From DATFYI01 sp035315125 (GTDB taxonomy: Bacteria > Chloroflexota > Anaerolineae > Anaerolineales > Anaerolineaceae), in NCBI GenBank assembly GCA_035315125.1, contig DATFYI010000286.1, positions 1-20,736 of the forward strand: a DNA stretch of 20,736 bases, read 5' to 3'. The notes under the pieces are model-generated. The model was not told the origin of the DNA. It searched no databases and saw only the letters and a program-made list of their open reading frames with translations. Shown in pieces: positions 16,432 to 20,736 of the stretch. Position numbers and translations under genes: made by a program. The stretch's first letter is position 1, and the number at the start of each line of letters is the position of its first letter.

Positions 16432-16460
16432 CCTCACCCTGCGGGAGAGATTGGGTGAGG
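16432..16460. repeat. CTCACCC...GGGTGAG palindrome between convergent genes
   Basis: CCTCACCC (16432-16439) and GGGTGAGG (16453-16460) with a 13-nt loop containing GCGGGAGAG, followed by GCCTTTT. It resembles the CTCACCC...GGGTGAGG palindromes often found between genes in Chloroflexota (from memory). It sits between the ends of the ATPase and S41 genes and may act as a terminator for both. Confidence 0.5.
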
Positions 16461-16508
16461 GCCTTTTGCGTGGCCCATAAATATGCGACCGGCTTTTTGG
16501 TTTGATTC

Positions 16509-17774
16509 CTAATAATGCGCGGTTGTTGTACCCAAAGTCGATCCAAGCTTATTTAAGGCTTCCACAAACTGTACATCGCTGCTGGATTGGATTTGAGCGA
16601 GCGTCATGCTCTGGATCGTTTCGGGTAACAGAGGGGCAACATCGGCAGCCATGCTGACGGTGTCATCTGGTGGGATACCTACATGCCAGATGACCCGGCC
16701 CTTGGGAGTCAGCCATTCTTGAGTAGCCAGGAACATAGCCGAACCATCTGGGAGTGGAAATTCATTTAAAACGGTGCCGGTTCCGAAGGTGACTTCCCCA
16801 ACCATTCTGGCGCGGCCAGCATCCTGTAGAGCTCCAGCTACAATTTCTGCTGCACTGGCGGTATTATTGTTTATTAATACAACCATCGGTATACTGGTCG
16901 CCACGCCGCCCGCTTTGACCGAAACCTGGTTGATTTTTCCCTGAGCGTCTTTTTCTTCAAGAACGGTTCCACTACTTAAGAATTGACTTGCAACTCCGAT
17001 TGATTCGTTCAATAAACCACCCGGATTATTTCGCATATCCAGGATCAATCCTGTGGCGTCCTGCGATTGCAATGCTTGCAGATCACTGGTTAATTGTTTT
17101 GTGACGCCATCGCTAAAGCCCGACAGGCGCACATCAGCGATATGGGTGCCTGGGATCATCTGCCAGCTTACGTTTTGTGTTTGGATGCGGGCGCGCGTGA
17201 TCGTCACATCATGGGTTTGAGTTGAGCCTGCAGATTGAATTGTCAGGGTTACCTGAGTGCCAGCCGGACCCAGAATTTTATTTACTACCGAATCCAGCGG
17301 TGCGCCAGTGATATCAGTACCGTTGACTTTTAATATAATATCACCGGAATGTAAGCCTGCTTTTTGGGCCGGGGAGCCATCGATGGGAGCTAGAATGACA
17401 ATCTGCCCATTTTTAACTTCTACTTCTACGCCGATCCCTTCAAACTGACCCTGAGTAAAGTTTTGTTCTTGTTTTACTTCGGTCGGTGTTAAAAAGCGAC
17501 TATGGCCGGTATCGCCAAGCGCATTAACCATGCCGCTGATTGCGCCATAAGTTAATTGCTGAGGTTGAATAGCTGCACGATCGACGTAGTACTTTTGAAT
17601 GTCATTCCAGGCATCTTGTATCAGGCCCATATTCGGACCTGATAATATGGACGGGTTCTGCCCAAGCCCTACCCATACCAATTGGTGATCAGCTACCACG
17701 CCTCCAATAAAACCTGCGCCGAGCGCCAGGCTGATGATGATTAGAAACGAAAAAAAACGCAAACCTTGTTTCAT
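16509..17774 (-). CDS. S41 (CtpA/Prc-like) peptidase with PDZ domain, catalytic Lys position is Thr
   Basis: 421 aa. Residues 6-28 form a signal anchor (FFSFLIIISLALGAGFIGGVV), so the enzyme should work outside the membrane. A PDZ domain covers about 105-190 (FEGIGVEVEV, SPAQKAGLHSGDIILKVNG). The S41 core has RNNPGGLL (248-255), the nucleophile region NNNTASAAEI with Ser307, and GEVTFGTGTV (326-335). In CtpA and E. coli Prc the last motif is FGKG and its Lys completes the Ser-Lys dyad; here residue 332 is Thr, coded by a clear ACC. It may use another base or be a non-catalytic or altered S41 type. ATG 17774 has GAGG six bases upstream. It is convergent with the ATPase gene. Confidence 0.9.
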   Translation of the reverse strand: MKQGLRFFSFLIIISLALGAGFIGGVVADHQLVWVGLGQNPSILSGPNMGLIQDAWNDIQKYYVDRAAIQPQQLTYGAISGMVNALGDTGHSRFLTPTEVKQEQNFTQGQFEGIGVEVEVKNGQIVILAPIDGSPAQKAGLHSGDIILKVNGTDITGAPLDSVVNKILGPAGTQVTLTIQSAGSTQTHDVTITRARIQTQNVSWQMIPGTHIADVRLSGFSDGVTKQLTSDLQALQSQDATGLILDMRNNPGGLLNESIGVASQFLSSGTVLEEKDAQGKINQVSVKAGGVATSIPMVVLINNNTASAAEIVAGALQDAGRARMVGEVTFGTGTVLNEFPLPDGSAMFLATQEWLTPKGRVIWHVGIPPDDTVSMAADVAPLLPETIQSMTLAQIQSSSDVQFVEALNKLGSTLGTTTAHY

Positions 17775-18214
17775 TACATACCTCTATTACCTTATCGGTG
17801 AAGAGTAAATTTTATATTGATACACAGGTGATTATAATGAGTCAGCATGAATATTATCTTAATTCTGGCAAAATGCTCAAAAAATCGATATTAGCCTGCA
17901 AATAAAAAGTCCAACTCGTATTGGATTACACTGAGTTAGACTTTGTCTGCTGCGTATGGGCGCCCACCCTGTCAGGTGATCCGCCACCGCCAGGTTATGC
18001 CGGATATATTTGTTTGGTTTGAGGTTTGCTCATCCAAACCTCCTCTTTATGCAAATAAAAGTATCAAGCCATCCTTTCTGGTTGCTGCTCAGACTGCTGT
18101 TTCACAGCATCCAGAACGTGAGAAGAATAAATCAATGCCGATCTGGCTTTCACAATGATAGCCACCTCAAGCGCTTCGAACAGCCTGGGGTTTTATCTGT
18201 CAATGCCCGGACGC
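17775..18214. other. 440-bp intergenic region upstream of the S41 gene
   Basis: It contains the minus-strand terminator listed separately and a TATAAT on the minus strand (17836 to 17831) about 60 bp before the S41 start, without a clear -35. An 8-bp hairpin is also present: GAGGTTTG (18021-18028) and CAAACCTC (18035-18042) with a 6-nt loop. Short plus-strand frames here lack ribosome binding sites and protein-like composition. Confidence 0.5.
17906..17944 (-). terminator. Rho-independent terminator for the UBP zinc-finger transcript
   Basis: Read on the minus strand, AAAGTCTAACTC (17944 to 17933) pairs over 12 positions with GAGTTGGACTTT (17917 to 17906), with one U-G wobble, a 15-nt loop and a following TTTATT. 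On the plus strand the wobble would be an A-C mismatch, which supports minus-strand use. Confidence 0.7.
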
Positions 18215-18511
18215 CTAATGATGATGGCTGCCCACATTAACGGGCAGCATATCATAATAAATATCGTCCACGTAGCAATATCCCCAATCTTCGCCGGGTT
18301 CAAATGATTTGATTACAGGGTGGCCAGTAGCATGAAAATGCTTCGTTGCGTGTTTGTTCTTCGATTGGTCACAACATCCCACGTGACCGCAGGTCTCACA
18401 TAGGCGCAAGTGGACCCAGGTATCTCCCATCTTCATGCATTCCTCGCAGCCGTTGCCACTGGGTGTCACATCCTTTAGACCTTTCACATGCTTACAGGTT
18501 TCCTCTTTCAT
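18215..18511 (-). CDS. UBP-type zinc-finger protein
   Basis: 98 aa with the Cys/His spacing of the UBP zinc finger: Cys6 and His8, CEEC (22-25), CETC (38-41), Cys46, and a His-rich segment with His54, His58, His60 and His64, then the typical GHPVIKSFEPGEDWGYCYVDD. In eukaryotes this domain binds the free C-terminal GG of ubiquitin. Stand-alone bacterial versions are known but their ligand is not. The start is very well supported: AAAGGAG lies five bases before ATG 18511. The ATG overlaps the stop of the upstream small gene as ATGA, so translation of the two should be coupled. A terminator follows about 270 bp downstream. Confidence 0.9.
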   Translation of the reverse strand: MKEETCKHVKGLKDVTPSGNGCEECMKMGDTWVHLRLCETCGHVGCCDQSKNKHATKHFHATGHPVIKSFEPGEDWGYCYVDDIYYDMLPVNVGSHHH

Positions 18512-18717
18512 ATCTTCTCCTTTGAAATAAGCTCAAGGCTGCCATGCTCCCATTTGCCCAGGTTTGCGCCTGCCTCATACGTGCTCTGCGCAGAGTCCAA
18601 GAGAGCCTCCGCCGGTCGAACAGCAGTTCGGAAATTGTCGTAAAGCAAAATGGAATCTCCCAGGGCAGCAGCTCTACCAATTCTTTCAACCGAACTGCCT
18701 TGATCAAAATCATGCAT
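18508..18717 (-). CDS. Small unknown protein coupled to the UBP zinc-finger gene
   Basis: 69 aa from ATG 18717, chosen because AGAGG stands five bases upstream; ATG 18765 would give 85 aa but has no ribosome binding site. It is a soluble, acidic-to-neutral protein with no Cys and no membrane segment (SVERIGRAAALGDSILLYDN, then AEALLDSAQSTYEAGANLG). I do not recognise a family. The case for it being real is the ATGA stop-start overlap with the zinc-finger gene and its site. A second frame from ATG 18713 overlaps the same stretch but is Arg-rich and runs into the zinc-finger gene, so I prefer this one. Confidence 0.5.
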   Translation of the reverse strand: MHDFDQGSSVERIGRAAALGDSILLYDNFRTAVRPAEALLDSAQSTYEAGANLGKWEHGSLELISKEKI

Positions 18718-18808
18718 TCTTACCTCTGCTTGTGCAGAGATGAGCTTATTATTGCATGCAGCCATGGCTGAAATTCATAAGAGCCATCATAGCATGATCA
18801 TGGATGAA

Positions 18809-19264
18809 TTATCTCACCTGCCTCATTGGCTTGGCTGGGATCTTAAGCCGTTCATGTTCGATGCGCATACAATGGTTCGAGACGACCTTTAGCCCGGCCA
18901 TTTTTGCTCTTCGTTCCGGTTCCTGATCGCTTGACACAACATCCAGTTGAGCCCAGAGTGTCTTCGCGCCCACTGTAATGGCCTCATCGACAATCTCGCT
19001 GAGGTACATCGGGTCGCGGAACACGTCCACGACATCGATGGGTTCGGGAACTTCGGTCAGTGAAGGATAGCTACGGTCACCTTCAACAGATTCAATCATC
19101 GGATTGACAGGATAAACTTTATATCCCATTTCTTTGAGGTATTGTGCAACTTGATAACTGCTGTAGTAATGATCATCCGACTCGCCAACCATTGCAACTA
19201 CGCGGGAATTTTCTAAAATGTCCCTCAGATCCTCGTCACTGTCATTAAAATCGATTTCCAGCAT
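18809..19264 (-). CDS. CoA-binding domain protein (YccU-like)
   Basis: 151 aa, a single Rossmann-type CoA-binding domain like that of succinyl-CoA synthetase alpha subunits. Visible landmarks are RVVAMVGESDDHYYSSYQVA (21-40), YKVYPVNPMIESVEG (48-62), PIDVVDVFR (75-83), the TLWAQLDVVS segment (102-111), and the end motif NHCMRIEHERL (130-140), which corresponds to the CxxIEHARL of YccU-like proteins. Such stand-alone domains bind CoA or related nucleotides; their physiological role is poorly defined. AGGAGG lies five bases upstream of ATG 19264, a strong site. It lies 92 bp after the HAD gene and 91 bp before the 69-aa gene on the same strand. Confidence 0.9.
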   Translation of the reverse strand: MLEIDFNDSDEDLRDILENSRVVAMVGESDDHYYSSYQVAQYLKEMGYKVYPVNPMIESVEGDRSYPSLTEVPEPIDVVDVFRDPMYLSEIVDEAITVGAKTLWAQLDVVSSDQEPERRAKMAGLKVVSNHCMRIEHERLKIPAKPMRQVR

Positions 19265-19356
19265 CTTTTCCTCCTGTTTGCAACATCAATCGGCAGATTG
19301 CCCCAACTGGCTTAAAGGGCCAGGTATCACGCCGACTGAAGTTTCATTTTTCCCGT

Positions 19357-20118
19357 TCATAATTCAATTTCACTAATTGATTGTGCGATCGAACGCGGTT
19401 GGTATGGATAATCTGGAACTTCATCGATGGATGTTACACCGCTTAGAACCAGAAAAGTTTCCAGGCCACTTTGAATACCCGCCAGAATGTCTGTGTCCAT
19501 CCGATCACCAATCATGACTGTATTCTCAGAATGGACGCCCAGATAATTAATCGCTGAGCGGATCATGACCGGGTTGGGTTTACCTATGAAAAAAGGGCTC
19601 TTGCCGCTGGCTTTTTCGATCAAAGCGGCCATGGCGCCACAAGCTGGGACAATACCGCCGTCGCTGGGGCCGTTCACATCTGGATTGGTGGCGATAAAAT
19701 GAGCGCCTTGCATAACCAGCCGGACGGCAATTTTAATCTGCTCGAAATTGTAGGCAAACGTTTCTCCCAATACCATGTAGTCCGGATCAATATTTGTCAG
19801 GATGTAGCCAGCGTCATGGATCGCTTCTGTCAAACCGCTCTCACCGATGACATAAGCCTTACCATTTGGTTTCTGACTTTGTAGAAAACGGGCGGTTGCC
19901 AGAGCGGAAGTAAATATCTGTTCTTTGGTAATATTAATGCCCATACTCTTTAAGCGATGTGCAAGATCACCGGGTGTATACATCGAATTATTTGTCAATA
20001 CCAAAAATTTTATATTAAGTGCGTTCAATTGGTCAATAAACTTATCGGCCCCAGGGATAATATTTTTCCCTTTGATTAATACGCCATCCATATCAATCAA
20101 ATAATTTTTTGTTACCAT
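19357..20118 (-). CDS. HAD-IIA (NagD-like) sugar phosphatase
   Basis: 253 aa from ATG 20118, with GGGAG seven bases upstream. Longer starts reach into the promoter region of the divergent gene and add a low-complexity tail unlike the family. HAD motifs are all present: LIDMDGVL (Asp9 nucleophile, Asp11 acid/base), LTNNS with Thr42, the Lys of FFIGKPNP, and MIGDRMDTDI. The C2a-type cap, between motifs II and III, fits subclass IIA (NagD, 4-nitrophenylphosphatase and phosphoglycolate phosphatase-like enzymes). These hydrolyse small sugar or nucleotide phosphates in the cytoplasm; the substrate cannot be read here. It may head a transcript with the three genes that follow. Confidence 0.92.
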   Translation of the reverse strand: MVTKNYLIDMDGVLIKGKNIIPGADKFIDQLNALNIKFLVLTNNSMYTPGDLAHRLKSMGINITKEQIFTSALATARFLQSQKPNGKAYVIGESGLTEAIHDAGYILTNIDPDYMVLGETFAYNFEQIKIAVRLVMQGAHFIATNPDVNGPSDGGIVPACGAMAALIEKASGKSPFFIGKPNPVMIRSAINYLGVHSENTVMIGDRMDTDILAGIQSGLETFLVLSGVTSIDEVPDYPYQPRSIAQSISEIEL

Positions 20119-20134
20119 AATGAGACTCCCTCTC

Positions 20135-20162
20135 TTGTCCAAACTAAAATATATTATATACT
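20135..20162 (+). promoter_or_regulatory. Promoter for the AroE-like gene, overlapping a minus-strand -10
   Basis: TTGTCC (20135-20140) and TATACT (20157-20162) with a 16-bp spacer face the AroE-like gene. On the other strand a TATAAT (20158 to 20153) faces the HAD gene. The overlapping boxes suggest the two divergent genes compete for polymerase. Confidence 0.5.
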
Positions 20163-20195
20163 GATCATTAGATTCATCATAGAAAGGAAACTGGT

Positions 20196-20736
20196 ATGGG
20201 TGTGAACTATAAGGCTGAAGTGGTGGGAGTTTTTGGCTTTCCGATTGCAGAAAATCCAACTGGAATCATGCAAGAGGCCGCCTTTGTAGAAATTGGATTA
20301 AACTGGCGATACCTATTGTTCGAAGTAAAGCCAGAGTACCTGGCGGATGCTGTAAGAGGTGCGAGAGCAATGGGGATGCAGGGTTTTAATTTAACTATTC
20401 CGCATAAAGTGGCTGTAATGGCGTTACTCGACGAGATTGCTCCGGACGCTGCCAAGATCGGGGCGGTTAATACCGTCAGGCGGGTTGGAGACCGATTAAT
20501 TGGCGAAAACACAGATGGAAAAGGATTTTTGCGAGGGGTAAAAGAGGGAGCTGGTTTGGACCCCATCGGTAAAAAGGTTGTAATTCTTGGGGCAGGCGGA
20601 GCTGCTCGGGCCATTTCGGTTGAGCTGGCTCTGGCCAACGTGGCGGAATTGGTGATTGTCAACCGCAGCCGACAACGAGGTGAGACCCTGGTGGCCGATT
20701 TGCAAAATCGCACCGGTGTAAAAGCCTCTTTTGAGA
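20196..20736 (+). CDS. aroE: AroE-like shikimate dehydrogenase, 5' part (runs off window)
   Basis: 180 codons are visible from ATG 20196, with AAGGA seven bases upstream; the 3' end is outside. Family landmarks are FNLTIPHK with catalytic Lys71, GAVNTV (89-94), GENTDGKGF (103-111) with the catalytic Asp107, and the NADP-binding GAGGAARA (132-139) followed by VNRS. Shikimate dehydrogenase reduces 3-dehydroshikimate to shikimate with NADPH in aromatic amino-acid synthesis. The N-terminal motif is unusual: where AroE and YdiB have GxPIxHSxSPxxHN, with two Ser that hold the substrate, this protein has GFPIAENPTGIMQEAAF. It thus belongs to an ENPT-type branch, possibly with the same or a different substrate. 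It is divergent from the HAD gene. Confidence 0.85.
   Translation, partial: MGVNYKAEVVGVFGFPIAENPTGIMQEAAFVEIGLNWRYLLFEVKPEYLADAVRGARAMGMQGFNLTIPHKVAVMALLDEIAPDAAKIGAVNTVRRVGDRLIGENTDGKGFLRGVKEGAGLDPIGKKVVILGAGGAARAISVELALANVAELVIVNRSRQRGETLVADLQNRTGVKASFE

Noticed and set aside
17943..18158. 71-aa plus-strand frame upstream of the S41 gene
   Set aside because: TTG start inside the terminator stem, no ribosome binding site, no recognisable protein pattern.
18227..18248. GCTGCCC...GGGCAGC hairpin as terminator of the zinc-finger gene
   Set aside because: It overlaps the last codons of the gene and has no T run; the better terminator is at 17906-17944.
18492..18713. 73-aa frame from ATG 18713
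   Set aside because: Arg-rich, overlaps the zinc-finger start, and competes with the 69-aa frame that has better site spacing and an ATGA overlap.
1..20736. CRISPR array, tRNA, rRNA, insertion sequence or prophage
   Set aside because: No regularly spaced short repeats, cloverleaf sequence, transposase or phage gene was recognised on either strand.

Overview
The window looks like a stretch of chromosome from a Chloroflexota bacterium, most likely Anaerolineae. This is an inference from gene content, not a database result. Pointers are the large MalT-like STAND regulators in tandem, an S41 protease with a TFGTG motif, a Pro/Thr-linker lipoprotein with an SH3-like domain, a YcjM-type GH13 phosphorylase, moderate G+C, and GTAG...CTAC and CTCACCC...GGGTGAG palindromes between genes. 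No tRNA, rRNA, CRISPR array, transposase or phage gene was seen.

Layout. 1-2691 (minus): two MalT-like STAND ATPase genes in tandem. The upstream one is only 466 aa and lacks the LuxR DNA-binding end; the other leaves the window. 3018-4836: an SDR oxidoreductase with an extra C-terminal region, convergent and overlapping by 11 bp with an F420/NADP-type Rossmann oxidoreductase. 5077-7893: a lipoprotein, a YfcE-like phosphodiesterase, a minus-strand protein with two CDGSH motifs, and a VOC/glyoxalase-fold protein. 8239-9948 (minus): a GH13_18 sugar phosphorylase closest to the glucosylglycerate phosphorylase type, started by TTG.

9949-10540 is a 592-bp non-coding region rich in inverted repeats. 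It holds a strong bidirectional terminator, a GTAG...CTAC palindrome, and two diverged direct copies of about 140 bp. Each copy has a hairpin with identical 26-nt loop length, and the stems differ by a compensatory base-pair change. This is the best candidate here for an undescribed element.

10541-13531 (minus): an OmpR-type response regulator followed by a REC-PAS-PAS-HisKA-HATPase protein whose N, G1 and G2 boxes all carry substitutions at key positions. 13947-16298 (plus): a P-type ATPase resembling proton pumps (P3A), divergent from the regulator.

16509-17774 (minus): an S41 protease with PDZ domain whose catalytic Lys position is Thr. 18215-20118 (minus): a possible operon of HAD-IIA phosphatase, CoA-binding protein, a 69-aa unknown protein and a UBP-type zinc-finger protein, the last two joined by an ATGA overlap and followed by a terminator. 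20196-end (plus): an AroE-like shikimate dehydrogenase whose N-terminal SxSP substrate motif is replaced by ENPTG.

Most genes are single metabolic or signalling units. No large defence or biosynthetic cluster is visible.
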